Shown: one piece after another, positions 18,487-27,183 of the stretch
Layout: the number at the start of each line of letters is the position of its first letter
How positions within the stretch are numbered: position 1 is the stretch's first letter
From: Balneolaceae bacterium
GTDB lineage: Bacteria; Bacteroidota; Rhodothermia; Balneolales; Balneolaceae
NCBI GenBank assembly: GCA_020832285.1
Contig: JAFIFB010000092.1
Location: 48,647 to 112,646 of the forward strand
DNA length: 64,000 nt
Reading direction: 5' to 3'
Position numbers and translations under genes: made by a program
The notes under the pieces: model-generated
The model's database searches: none
Told to the model about the DNA's origin: nothing
The model's input: only the letters and a program-made list of their open reading frames with translations

Positions 18487-19224
18487 TTATATTGCCGGAA
18501 CACGGCCGTGCTGAGGCTGAAGAGTCACTTCCTCAATTACAGTCCGGGCCGAAAATTCGCTCATAGTCACAATCAAAGAGGCCACATCCGTAGGATTTAT
18601 CAGCTTCTCGGGGCTCATATCAGATTCATCCCATGATGATGAATGGGTTTGACCCAGGTTAATTGCTGTAACTCCGATATCTGTTTTTTTTAGTTCATCA
18701 CGCAGGGAACGAGTATAACCAAGAAGGGCGTGTTTGGATGCGGAGTAAGCACCGCTGTCGGCCAGCCCTCTGAGAGCTCCCACCGATGACATATTGATAA
18801 TTTTTGCACGATCCATCTCCAGTAATCCGGGCAGGAATCGCTTAACAATGTTTACCGCAGCAAACAGGTTCACATTCATCTGATTGCGAAACTCATCATC
18901 TGTAGTTTCTAACAGAGTTTTGTACAGATAACTCCCCGCATTGTTGATGAGAATACCCGGCTCCGGGAATCCCGCAGGTATACGCAAGCGACTAACGGCT
19001 TCCTCTGATGTGGCATCGCACACCAGCAATTCCACCTGTTCGGCACCAGCCTCCTGACAGAGTAATTTAGTTTGTTCCAGATTTTTTTTGTTACGGGCCA
19101 GTAAGAGAAGCGGCCTGCGGGTCATTGCAGCAAACGTGATAGCAATACTTCGGCCAATTCCCTGGCTTGCCCCTGTTATCAAAACAGAAGATTCTTTATA
19201 ACTCATTCGATTGGTTTTCTTCAC
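18487..19224 (-). CDS. Short-chain dehydrogenase/reductase
   Basis: A classical SDR of 245 residues. The cofactor loop TGASQGIG lies at 17-24, NNAG at 94-97, and the catalytic Ser147, Tyr160 and Lys164 are in MSSVGA...YSASK. A start at M7 is equally possible because the sequence before the Rossmann strand is short. It resembles FabG-like 3-ketoacyl reductases and generic NAD(P)H-dependent SDRs; the substrate cannot be assigned. It lies 9 bp downstream of queE on the same strand and may be co-transcribed with queD-queE, although a role in queuosine synthesis is not implied. Confidence 0.85.
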   Translation of the reverse strand: MKKTNRMSYKESSVLITGASQGIGRSIAITFAAMTRRPLLLLARNKKNLEQTKLLCQEAGAEQVELLVCDATSEEAVSRLRIPAGFPEPGILINNAGSYLYKTLLETTDDEFRNQMNVNLFAAVNIVKRFLPGLLEMDRAKIINMSSVGALRGLADSGAYSASKHALLGYTRSLRDELKKTDIGVTAINLGQTHSSSWDESDMSPEKLINPTDVASLIVTMSEFSARTVIEEVTLQPQHGRVPAI

Positions 19225-19233
19225 TCAGGCCTT

Positions 19234-19884
19234 TTACGGAACGTTGATAAATTTGTGTGTTTGTAAACTGATTCCCCACTTTGGATTCTTTTTAACATAA
19301 TCCACAATCAGCGGGATGGATGAAGGGGTGTCCCATTCTGGCTGAAGGAGTAATTTTACTGAATCCGGGCATTTTTCAGCGTTCTCCTCGGCCCAATCGA
19401 TATCTTTATTTTTGAGCACTACCACTTTCAGTTCGTCCACATAAGGAAAAACCTCATCCAATGGTTTTTTGAATCTTTTAGGCGAAAGAGTTATCCAGTC
19501 GAGATGACCGGACAGAGGCGATGAACCGCTTGTTTCGATATGTACATCCAGGCCTTTCTGTTTCAGGCGAATGGTTAGGGCTTCAAGGTCGTGAAGCAGC
19601 GGTTCTCCACCGGTAATCACGGCAAATTCAGCCCCGCTCTCATCGGCCCGTTTAACAATCTCACCTACAGAAACCCTGGGATGTTTCGATTCGTCCCAGC
19701 TATCCTTCACATCACACCACCAGCATTTTACATCACAACCCGCCAGGCGAATAAAGTAGGCCGGCTTGCCAGTATGCGCACCTTCCCCCTGGATGGTGTA
19801 AAAATCCTCCATCAGCGGATATTCAAATTGATCAAGCCGGTTCACGGCCTTTTTTTCTGTGATTTTCTTTTTCGTCTTAAACAT
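19234..19884 (-). CDS. queE: 7-carboxy-7-deazaguanine synthase (radical SAM)
   Basis: QueE converts 6-carboxytetrahydropterin to 7-carboxy-7-deazaguanine for queuosine synthesis. The 216-residue reading starts at the ATG 19884, which overlaps the end of queD by 8 bases; an open frame extends 43 codons further but lies inside queD. The radical-SAM cluster motif CxxxCxxC is seen as Cys50, Cys54 and Cys57 (AGCDVKCWWCD). It follows FYTIQGEGAHTGKPAYFIRL, typical of QueE. AVITGGEPLLHD gives the GGE motif. The context directly after queD confirms the pathway. Confidence 0.93.
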   Translation of the reverse strand: MFKTKKKITEKKAVNRLDQFEYPLMEDFYTIQGEGAHTGKPAYFIRLAGCDVKCWWCDVKDSWDESKHPRVSVGEIVKRADESGAEFAVITGGEPLLHDLEALTIRLKQKGLDVHIETSGSSPLSGHLDWITLSPKRFKKPLDEVFPYVDELKVVVLKNKDIDWAEENAEKCPDSVKLLLQPEWDTPSSIPLIVDYVKKNPKWGISLQTHKFINVP

Positions 19885-20266
19885 CCTTGTCGGTGTATTC
19901 AACCCAGCTTGTGGGGGTTTCCCAAACCGTAACCGTAAGGTCAACTTCCTCCGGAATGCGTGATTTGGTTTCCTTGTGTATATACTCAGCAATACGCTCG
20001 GCTGTGGTGGCAACAGGGATTGATTCGTTTAGCACAGTATGATCCAATCCTCCCTTCTGCCCGTCGCTTCCTGACCATTTCAGTTCATTAAAATCGCACA
20101 CCATATCGGGTGTTTCAAGATACTTTGAGGGATTCAGTTTATGAGATTTTGCCGAAATATGGACTTTATAGGTGTGTCCGTGCATTCGGGCGCACTTGCC
20201 ATCGTATCCCTCAATAAAATGAGCGGCATCAAATGTAAATTCGGTATGTAATGTCCAGGTTGGCAT
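19877..20266 (-). CDS. queD: 6-carboxy-5,6,7,8-tetrahydropterin synthase
   Basis: QueD makes 6-carboxytetrahydropterin from 7,8-dihydroneopterin triphosphate in queuosine synthesis. In the 129-residue protein the zinc ligands are His16 (FDAAHFI) and His29/His31 (RMHGHTYKV), with the catalytic Cys25 just before them (GKCARMHGH). The C-terminus VWETPTSWVEY carries the conserved Glu of the family. It overlaps queE, which is downstream on the same strand, so the two enzymes catalyse consecutive steps from one transcript. Upstream I see no preQ1-type riboswitch in the short gap. Confidence 0.94.
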   Translation of the reverse strand: MPTWTLHTEFTFDAAHFIEGYDGKCARMHGHTYKVHISAKSHKLNPSKYLETPDMVCDFNELKWSGSDGQKGGLDHTVLNESIPVATTAERIAEYIHKETKSRIPEEVDLTVTVWETPTSWVEYTDKDV

Positions 20267-20423
20267 TATTTCCGTTAAAAACTAATCAGTTGGGAATCAC
20301 TTAAAGCTTACTAAGATAAGGAATTTCTTTAATTCCTGCTGTTCGCATCTCATTCAGGAGGGCCAAAATCTGTCCATACGTTTTAAAAGGTAAAACACCC
20401 TGCGGCACAAACCACATGGCAAC

Positions 20424-21071
20424 TCAAAAAGTGTATCTGCCAAAACGTATCTCTTCTGAAAATCTTCTTTGCACCACTTCACGAAGCTCATCATCGTAAT
20501 ATTCCGAATAGTGCCGTCTACCTGACCGGTTTCTTCGGAGCAGTGGACTGCAGGGAATGCCGATTTCCCGGCAAACAATTTTAAAATCATCTTCCAGGTG
20601 TTCAAATCGGATCAAATAATCCAGGTCGGAGTCGAGTTTTTTTCGGGGGATAAAACTTTCAATTCCCACTCTTTTAGCAACTTTTGCTGCTATCGATGTT
20701 TCACAAATATATTTTCTGCAGGAAGGCAGATTCTGAACCAGCTCTAAAAACTGCCCCCGGTCCCACTCCGTTACACCACGATGAGGAGAAAAGTAGAACG
20801 AAATCATCCGATCCCATGGGTTGCGAATGACCGAAAACTTAAAAAGTGACAGGTATGTTTTTCGGTCGAGTGCTGATTTATAGGCATCCAGTGCAGCATG
20901 CTTATTAAGCTGATGCTTTTTATTATACACTTCAAACCGTTCAATACCGTCCTGGTGAGCGGCAGGCGTAACAATCTCATCTTCAGAAAAGTCTTTCAAC
21001 ACCTCCTGAATGCTGTTGCCACCGGTTTTCGGAACATGTATAAAAAGGAAATTTTTCTGCAGGGAAAGCAA
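20424..21071 (-). CDS. Sulfotransferase family 2 protein
   Basis: The 215-residue protein has the 5'-phosphosulfate loop of PAPS-dependent sulfotransferases near its N-terminus (FIHVPKTGGNSI, about 9-20) and the 3'-phosphate-binding motif FSVIRNPWDRMISFYF near 79-94. The length and VPKTGG motif match the sulfotransferase family 2 (carbohydrate sulfotransferase-like) group. It probably transfers sulfate to a cell-surface sugar, but no glycosyltransferases are adjacent. It lies isolated between queD and ppa. Confidence 0.8.
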   Translation of the reverse strand: MLSLQKNFLFIHVPKTGGNSIQEVLKDFSEDEIVTPAAHQDGIERFEVYNKKHQLNKHAALDAYKSALDRKTYLSLFKFSVIRNPWDRMISFYFSPHRGVTEWDRGQFLELVQNLPSCRKYICETSIAAKVAKRVGIESFIPRKKLDSDLDYLIRFEHLEDDFKIVCREIGIPCSPLLRRNRSGRRHYSEYYDDELREVVQRRFSEEIRFGRYTF

Positions 21072-21125
21072 TTCAGCACAGTTTGATTGAATGGTATCAG
21101 ACGATTATCTGTCTGCCGGCGAAAT

Positions 21126-21740
21126 TTACTCCCCAAACATATCCTTATAATCATCAATCGATGCGATGATCACTTTCTCTGCTTCTTCCTTTCCGAAAAC
21201 GCGGTCCACAAAGACATCAGTCTCTTTTTTTCCGGGAATCAGCTTGTATGTGCCAAAATAGTGGCGAAGACGCTCAATAAGCACATCGGGAAGTTCGGAT
21301 ATATCGGTGATATCTTTGTAGTAACGGTCGTTATTCAGAACAGAAATGATTTTATCATCTGCTTCCCCTCGGTCAATCATGTGCAGTCCGCCAATCACAC
21401 GTGCACTCAAAATCACCTCCGATCGGTCGATCGGCCGTTCACTGAGTACGCAAATATCAAGCGGGTCGCCATCGCCTTTTTCTGTATGATTAGAAAGTGC
21501 ACCGATGCGGTCACCGCAATAAGTTCTGGGAATAAATCCATAGAGTGATGGAGGCATCGAAGAACTTCTCTGAGGACGATCCACACGCATGTAACCGGTC
21601 AGCTTGTCAACTTCGTATTTAATGGCATCAAAAGATGTCACTTCAATAAAGGCGTTCACAATGGATGGCGGGTTTTCACCCACTTCAAGGCCGTGCCATG
21701 GATGTGGTCTCCAGCGGTAAAAAGGATTCGGAAAATTCAC
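21126..21740 (-). CDS. ppa: Inorganic pyrophosphatase, family I
   Basis: Hydrolyses pyrophosphate and so pulls biosynthetic reactions forward. The 204-residue protein has the family I signature [10 protein letters not shown], with the Mg-binding aspartates, in its middle, preceded by [16 protein letters not shown], and further active-site residues in the DDKIISV and [11 protein letters not shown] segments. It opens with [15 protein letters not shown], an extension seen in longer bacterial and eukaryote-like family I enzymes. It is monocistronic: the gaps to the flanking genes are 54 bp downstream and 209 bp upstream. Confidence 0.94.
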   Translation of the reverse strand: MNFPNPFYRWRPHPWHGLEVGENPPSIVNAFIEVTSFDAIKYEVDKLTGYMRVDRPQRSSSMPPSLYGFIPRTYCGDRIGALSNHTEKGDGDPLDICVLSERPIDRSEVILSARVIGGLHMIDRGEADDKIISVLNNDRYYKDITDISELPDVLIERLRHYFGTYKLIPGKKETDVFVDRVFGKEEAEKVIIASIDDYKDMFGE

Positions 21741-21949
21741 AGTTTAGTTTTTTTTTGAGATAATGGTTTGATTACACTGGCAAAAGTTGATGAATCCTGA
21801 ATCTCCGTTTTCTTAAGTAGAATAATACTTGAATTTACGACTTTAAGGAAGCGGAATTCTCAGTTTCAGTTTATCATTTTATAAATCAACCGGTTTACAC
21901 ATTAAGATTGATTTAATTACCTGCCAAATATTTTATCGTGTGCTGATGG

Positions 21950-23029
21950 TCAGTTCATCACTGCATTCAGTTTTTCAAGATTGTCTTCCACACGCAGGGA
22001 TTTTATCACCTCGCCGATATTACCTTTCATGATATCGTCCAGGTTGTAGAGAGTCAGGTTGATCCGATGATCGGTAACCCTTCCCTGCGGGTAATTATAG
22101 GTACGGATTTTCGCACTCCGGTCCCCCGTTGAAACCTGGCTTTTGCGGTCTGCTGCACGTTCGGACCGGATTACTTCCATCTCCATGTCGTAAAGTTTGG
22201 TTTTAAGCATCAACAAGGCTTTCTCTTTGTTCTGATGCTGCGATCGCTCCTGCTGACACTCTACCACCACACCGCTCGGTTCGTGGGTAAGCCGAATAGC
22301 AGAATCGGTTTTATTCACATGCTGCCCCCCTGCACCGCTCGACCGAAACGTATCTACGCGAACATCTTTCATATCGATGTTGATCTCCACATCGTCGTTC
22401 ACTTCGGGGAGTACCGCCACGGTGGCCGCTGAGGTATGCACCCGTCCCTGTGATTCTGTTGCGGGCACACGCTGCACCCGGTGCACGCCGCTTTCATACT
22501 TCATTTCACCATATACTTCTTTCCCGGAGAGTTCAAACACTATTTCTTTATAGCCGCCCATTTCGCTGTCGGCAACAGACAGCACGCTCATCTTCCAGTT
22601 TTTGGAATCTGCATACCGGCGGTACATATCGAACAGGTCGCCGGCAAAAATAGCAGCTTCATCACCACCGGTTCCTGCCCGGATTTCCACAATACAGTTT
22701 TTAGAGTCATCTGGATCTTTCGGAATAAGCTTAAATTTTATCTCTTCTTCCAGTTCTTCGAGACGGCTTTTTAGCTCCTTGGTTTCCTCACGGGCCATTG
22801 AAGTAATCTCGGCGTCCTCGTCCATATCGATCAGCTCCTTATTTCCAGAAATCTGATGGTTCAGCGAAAGCCACTCATTGTAATCTTCAACCAGCTCCTT
22901 TAGTTGTGTGTGCTCGATTGTCAGCTCGGCATATTCTTGGGGCCGGTCGTATATGGCAGGATCAGCCATTGCCTGGTTCAACTCTTCGTACCGCTCTTTA
23001 ACCTGCTGTAATTTTTCTTTTAAATCCAT
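21950..23029 (-). CDS. prfA: Peptide chain release factor 1
   Basis: RF1 terminates translation at UAG and UAA. The start MDLKEKLQQVKERYEELNQAM at 23029 gives 359 residues, the usual RF1 length; an open frame upstream adds 28 unconserved residues. The anticodon-like tripeptide PAT is visible in VQRVPATESQGRVHT, which separates it from RF2 (SPF). The peptidyl-hydrolysis motif is GAGGQHVNK. It is followed by the conserved glutamine-rich helix (ECQQERSQHQNKEKAL). It lies 71 bp after nagB. HemK/PrmC, often next to prfA elsewhere, is not adjacent here. Confidence 0.96.
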   Translation of the reverse strand: MDLKEKLQQVKERYEELNQAMADPAIYDRPQEYAELTIEHTQLKELVEDYNEWLSLNHQISGNKELIDMDEDAEITSMAREETKELKSRLEELEEEIKFKLIPKDPDDSKNCIVEIRAGTGGDEAAIFAGDLFDMYRRYADSKNWKMSVLSVADSEMGGYKEIVFELSGKEVYGEMKYESGVHRVQRVPATESQGRVHTSAATVAVLPEVNDDVEINIDMKDVRVDTFRSSGAGGQHVNKTDSAIRLTHEPSGVVVECQQERSQHQNKEKALLMLKTKLYDMEMEVIRSERAADRKSQVSTGDRSAKIRTYNYPQGRVTDHRINLTLYNLDDIMKGNIGEVIKSLRVEDNLEKLNAVMN

Positions 23030-23100
23030 TCCGGGTGAATCTTCATTTGCCCTAAGATAATGAATTTGAAAGAGAGGTTTGGAACAGATTCCCGAAAAAA

Positions 23101-25005
23101 TCAAAGACGCCACCGGGTAAACCCTTCGATAGAATCATACTCGGCAAGGCCCAGTTCATCGTAATTTTTGGCGTTGCGGATGTTCTGCTCATCGGCTACC
23201 ATCCAGAACTCACTGCTGATATTACCGGGATATTTAGGCTGATCTTTTTGTGACGCGTGTTTGAAAATTGCGCGCCGTTTCTTCAGGCGTTCACCGGGGC
23301 TCAGAGGTACAGCCATATCGATCTCGCTCACTTCCAATTCCTGCCATATACCACGATAAAGCCACACATAACAATCACTAAACCACTCCTCTGCTTTCAC
23401 GTCGTCCAGTGTCTTTCGGATTGCATCCCAGCAGATGCGATAGGTGCCGTGCGGATCTGAGAAATCACCCGCCGCATAAATCTGATGCGGTTTTATCTGT
23501 TTTATAATTTCCGTTACCCGTTTGTAATCCTCCTCAGACAGCTTGTTTTTCCGGGCACGTCCGGTTTCATAAAACGGCATCTCCAGAAAATGTACATTCT
23601 CGGGAGAAATACCGCAGTATCTTGCCGAAGAGTTGGCTTCCACTTTTCTCACTGTAGCCTTCAGGCGAAGCATTTCCGGTGAATCGATATCACCCGGCCT
23701 TTTCTCCTCCATGGAGCGGATAATCTCCTTATAGAGATTTTTCTCATCCCCATTTTTGCCATACTGCGACATAAAGTCGGCATAACGCAGAGCCTCATCA
23801 TCATAAACGGCAATATTCCCGGACGTCTGATACACCACGTGCACCTCATGTCCGTGCTCTACAAGACGCATCAGCGTGCCCCCCATTGAGATTACATCAT
23901 CTGCAGGATGAGGAGAAAAAACCAGTACTTTCTTTGGAAAAGGTTCGGCACGCTCCGGGCGACTCGAATCATCCGCATTTGGCTTGCCGCCCGGCCACCC
24001 GGTTATAGTATGCTGCACTTCATTAAAAATTCGAATATTCACATTATAAGCTGCGCCAAAATCGGTTAGAATGTCGCTGAGTCCGTTCTGGTTGTAATCT
24101 TCATCCGTCAATTTTAAAATCGGTTTGTCCAGCTCCAGGCTCAGCCAGGTTACCGCTTTCCGGATAAGGCGGTCGCTCCATTTACAAGGGCCTACAAGCC
24201 ATGGGGATTTGCGGCGGGTCAGCACCGATGCGGCGGCTTCATCCAGAATCACCCTGGTATTTTCATGTTTCTGCAGAAAGGTGGCAGGAATCTGGTCGGT
24301 AATTTCCCCCTCTACAGCCTCTTTGATGATAGAAGCTTTAGCCTCACCCCAGGCCATCAGGTAAATTTTCCGTGCTTTCATGATGGTCCCAACACCCATG
24401 GTTATCGCCTGACGCGGCACTTGCTCTTCACCATAAAATGAAGATGCTGCATCCGAACGGGTAACTTCATCAAGTGCAACCAAACGGGTGCGAGTTTTTT
24501 CGAGAGAGCCGGGTTCGTTAAATCCGATGTGGCCGGATCTGCCGATTCCCAGAATCTGCACATCAAGGCCACCTGACTCATCGATTTTACGTTCATAAGC
24601 CTGGCAGTACTCGTACACTTTCTCTTTCGGAAGAGTACCATCCGGAATATGCACGTTCTCTTTTTTGATGTTGATATGATCGAACAGATTTTCGTTCATA
24701 AACCGCACATAACTTTGCAGTTCTTTGGGCTGAATCGGGTAATATTCATCCAGGTTAAAGGTGATGACACGTTCAAAACTGAGTCCTTCATCTTTGTGGA
24801 GGCGCACCAGCTCGGCATACACCTGAAGCGGGGTGGAACCAGTAGCCAGCCCCAGCACTGTATTCTGTCCGGTTTTATTGCGAGCATCAATCAGTCCGGC
24901 GATCTCTCCCGCCACAAATTTAGAAGCCTGCGAGGCGTCGGAAAAGATGGTGGTGTCGATCTTTTCAAATATTTTCTGTCCGGGATAATCTGATATAATA
25001 TCCAT
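23101..25005 (-). CDS. nagB: Glucosamine-6-phosphate deaminase fused to LmbE/PIG-L domain
   Basis: The N-terminal 270 residues are a NagB deaminase (glucosamine-6-P to fructose-6-P plus ammonia), with GLATGSTPLQVYAELVRLH, the active-site VITFNLDEYYPI segment and GIGRSGHIGFNEPGS. The C-terminal part from about residue 355 is a PIG-L/LmbE-type domain (VLVFSPHPADDVISMGG and DPHGTYRICWDAI). Such 630-660-residue NagB fusions are known in Bacteroidota. In the LmbE motif the first Asp of the usual PHPDD is Ala (PHPADD), so deacetylase activity of this half is doubtful. Start MDIISDYPGQ at 25005 was preferred over one 18 codons upstream. Confidence 0.9.
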   Translation of the reverse strand: MDIISDYPGQKIFEKIDTTIFSDASQASKFVAGEIAGLIDARNKTGQNTVLGLATGSTPLQVYAELVRLHKDEGLSFERVITFNLDEYYPIQPKELQSYVRFMNENLFDHINIKKENVHIPDGTLPKEKVYEYCQAYERKIDESGGLDVQILGIGRSGHIGFNEPGSLEKTRTRLVALDEVTRSDAASSFYGEEQVPRQAITMGVGTIMKARKIYLMAWGEAKASIIKEAVEGEITDQIPATFLQKHENTRVILDEAAASVLTRRKSPWLVGPCKWSDRLIRKAVTWLSLELDKPILKLTDEDYNQNGLSDILTDFGAAYNVNIRIFNEVQHTITGWPGGKPNADDSSRPERAEPFPKKVLVFSPHPADDVISMGGTLMRLVEHGHEVHVVYQTSGNIAVYDDEALRYADFMSQYGKNGDEKNLYKEIIRSMEEKRPGDIDSPEMLRLKATVRKVEANSSARYCGISPENVHFLEMPFYETGRARKNKLSEEDYKRVTEIIKQIKPHQIYAAGDFSDPHGTYRICWDAIRKTLDDVKAEEWFSDCYVWLYRGIWQELEVSEIDMAVPLSPGERLKKRRAIFKHASQKDQPKYPGNISSEFWMVADEQNIRNAKNYDELGLAEYDSIEGFTRWRL

Positions 25006-25220
25006 ATATAATGATGATAAAATTTGAGTTATTAAGCGGCTATATTTATCCTGCCGCAATATATCGGTTGAACGTTTTTTTCGGGATGGAATGATAATAA
25101 AATAGACACAACTTTCTGCGATTCCCCGAAAAAATTAATGGCTCTCTTTTTGAGGCTGAAATCGACTTTGCAAAATGTCACAATTTTAAACATCTATAAG
25201 CTGTCACACATATCCTTCAT

Positions 25221-25241
25221 CCCGTATCACGTATCCTGCAA
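25221..25241. repeat. CCCGTAT-class heptad repeat, 3 units
   Basis: Three successive 7-bp units read CCCGTAT, CACGTAT, CCTGCAA. The period is exact although the units differ. Confidence 0.5.
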
Positions 25242-25316
25242 CATGAATCACAAAAAGTGGGCAGTATTCAGTTGACAAGATCTCTATCACAAATGACAAA
25301 AATTAAAAATTTCAAA

Positions 25317-25344
25317 CACGTAACCCGTATCCTGTATTACTTAA
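25317..25344. repeat. CCCGTAT-class heptad repeat, 4 units
   Basis: Four successive units read CACGTAA, CCCGTAT, CCTGTAT, TACTTAA. This is the same class as the array 76 bp upstream. Confidence 0.5.
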
Positions 25345-25517
25345 AAAGCCGATATGGAAACTGCTCACAACTTTCTATTGCAGATAGTATAAAAAGGTTG
25401 GTATATTGCGGATCTGTTTGGGAATTTAAGCAATGAAAAACTAAAGAATTTCCAGGCTGCGACAGAGTCGGAGAAAAATTTTCATCCTTCTTTGATTATT
25501 GACTTAGATTAAAAAAA

Positions 25518-25601
25518 GCCCGGGTGGCGGAACTGGTAGACGCGTGCGTTTCAGGGGCGTATGCTGGCAACAGCGTGGGGGTTCGAATCCCCCCCCGGGC
25601 A
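25518..25601 (+). tRNA. tRNA-Leu (anticodon CAG)
   Basis: The sequence folds as a class II tRNA. The acceptor stem GCCCGGG pairs with CCCGGGC. The D-arm is GCGG...GGTAGACGCG. The anticodon loop TTCAGGG has CAG at its centre, closed by a stem with two wobble pairs. A long variable arm (TGCTGGCAACAGCGT) is followed by the T-arm GGGGG TTCGAAT CCCCC. The discriminator base is A and CCA is not encoded. The layout matches leucine tRNAs base for base in the D and T arms. It is a single tRNA gene with its own terminator just downstream. Confidence 0.96.
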
Positions 25602-25605
25602 CTCT

Positions 25606-25641
25606 AAGCCTTGTAAGTTATTGACTTGCAAGGCTTTTTTA
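25606..25641 (+). terminator. Rho-independent terminator of tRNA-Leu
   Basis: AAGCCTTG at 25606-25613 pairs perfectly with CAAGGCTT at 25629-25636, with a 15-base loop followed by a run of T. It begins four bases after the tRNA. Confidence 0.85.
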
Positions 25642-25701
25642 TTTCGAGTGTAAACTTCAGTGCATACAACCCTAAAATTTTTACCCAGTTGCCAGTCCGC
25701 C

Positions 25702-25793
25702 TGCAATCGTGCAAAGTTCTTTGCCTGCCCTGCGAAGCCTCCCTGAGCCTCAAAGTTTTACGTAGTGGTTTACTGAGCAAATTCCTTGCTGAG
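25702..25793 (-). repeat. Degenerate 90-bp intergenic repeat, copy 2 (inverted)
   Basis: The reverse complement matches 16701-16790 over its length, with shared blocks CTCAGCAAGG, CCACTACGT, AAAACTT, GCTTCGC and TTTGCACG. It lies between the tRNA terminator and the 3' end of the substrate-binding lipoprotein gene. Confidence 0.6.
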
Positions 25794-25824
25794 GGAAATT
25801 ATCTTGGCGATGTCACCAAGCTAA

Positions 25825-26919
25825 CTACTGATTTTCAAGCCAGTCATTCCATCGCGTAAGAACCTCATCGTAATTTTCGCTCCACCACTCTGTATCAAAA
25901 ATCAGTTGTTTTTCCAGATTTGGCGGATTGGTCGGCAGTCTTTCTCTCTCTTCTTCGGTCAGGACTTCAAGTGCGTCACTGTTAACTGGTCCGTAGGGAA
26001 TTAGCCTGGCCATCTCGCTTTGCGCTTCAACCGAAGAGGCATAAGCGATAAATTCCATTGCGGTTTCACTCATTGAGGATCCGCTCAAAACCATCCACCA
26101 GTCAAAATCCACAATTCCGCCCTGCCAGATGTAGTCAACAGGAAAATTATCTTCTTCAATGTTAGCATAGATACGCCCATTGGTACCCGGTGTCATCACA
26201 ACTTCCCCGTCCGAAAGCAGTTCCCCCGGATCGGCAAGGTCATCCCACCAGATCAATTGAAAGTTATTCTCTTCCAGATCCTGTATCAATTCATCCAGCT
26301 TTTCAAAAGCCCTGTCAAGATCCAGTGGATAGAGTTGATCTTTACTAACTCCGTCTGCAATCAATGCAATCTCAAGTGTTCGACGCGGATCATTTCGCAA
26401 CCCCCTGGAGCCTTCAAACTGGTCAACGTCAAAAAAGTCGGCCCAGGAAGCGGGTGACATCTCACCGAATGCGTTGGTACTATAGGCAAGTACAAATGAC
26501 CAGGCCATAATACCTGTGCCATGAGTATGTATCGCATCGGGATTCATGACGGAAGTGTCAATTCCGGAGTAGTCGATTGGTTCCAGGATTCCATCCCTTT
26601 CACCTAAAATGACCATATTTCCTTCCACATTCACAATATCCCAAAAGACGTCTATGGATCCTGCATGATCAACCACAGATTCATAAAGTCCATTATAAAC
26701 TACATCCTCCACTTCTCTGCCGTATTCTACAGAATATGGCTGAAACATTGAAAGCTGCAGCACTTCCTGCCATTTACCTCCATAAGAGGCAATAACAAGG
26801 GATTCCTCTTCACTATCATCATTATTCACACAAGAGAGAAGCAGACAAGGTATTACAGCTATAAGTAAAAGGTTGCTAATAAAAGATCGATTTTCGGTTA
26901 GATGCATAAACAGACCCAT
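25825..26919 (-). CDS. Orphan ABC substrate-binding lipoprotein, PotD-like
   Basis: The 364-residue protein has a hydrophobic N-terminal segment ending in a lipobox (IPCLLLSC, Cys at about 30), so it should be a lipoprotein. The mature part starts with VIASYGGKWQEVLQLSMFQPY and has AYSTNAFGE, SWADFFDVDQFEGSRGLRND and VVMTPGTNGRIYANI. This resembles type 2 periplasmic binding proteins of the spermidine/putrescine or iron group (SBP_bac_8). No permease or ATPase gene is next to it, so the transport partner must be elsewhere or the protein has another role. Two in-frame ATGs (residues 1 and 5) are possible starts. Ligand unknown. Confidence 0.75.
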   Translation of the reverse strand: MGLFMHLTENRSFISNLLLIAVIPCLLLSCVNNDDSEEESLVIASYGGKWQEVLQLSMFQPYSVEYGREVEDVVYNGLYESVVDHAGSIDVFWDIVNVEGNMVILGERDGILEPIDYSGIDTSVMNPDAIHTHGTGIMAWSFVLAYSTNAFGEMSPASWADFFDVDQFEGSRGLRNDPRRTLEIALIADGVSKDQLYPLDLDRAFEKLDELIQDLEENNFQLIWWDDLADPGELLSDGEVVMTPGTNGRIYANIEEDNFPVDYIWQGGIVDFDWWMVLSGSSMSETAMEFIAYASSVEAQSEMARLIPYGPVNSDALEVLTEEERERLPTNPPNLEKQLIFDTEWWSENYDEVLTRWNDWLENQ

Positions 26920-27183
26920 GGATATAGTTTACTTTAATTATAAGATTTAAAAATTTTAATAAATCAAAGATAGGATAATTCAGAGACCATCATAACTTTT
27001 TTTCATTACTTGAATGACTATCAAAAGATGAAACAAGTCTAGCAATTGATGGTTTGACCTCTTTTAAAATTCGTCTGATAAGATTGATGCAACATGAAAC
27101 CTGTTTGTATTGCAGAAAAATATTCTCCTTTCTCCGTATAGAGGGTATTATTATTTCGCAGTTTTCTTTTATCCGTCCAGGAA

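Larger units (their letters stand above)
25060..25517. other. AT-rich intergenic region with heptad repeats
   Basis: A 458-bp gap between nagB and tRNA-Leu. It contains two short arrays of CCCGTAT-type heptads (25221-25241 and 25317-25344) with an ATTCAGTTGACA segment and an AAATTTCAAAC segment between them, a loose version of the composite module seen at 30.3, 38.1 and 40.4 kb. No gene was found. Promoters for nagB (minus) and the tRNA (plus) must lie here, but I could not fix them. Confidence 0.5.

Noticed and set aside
20267..20423. Possible preQ1 riboswitch near queD
   Set aside because: This gap is downstream of the sulfotransferase and upstream of queD, but no H-type pseudoknot pattern or conserved preQ1 core was visible.
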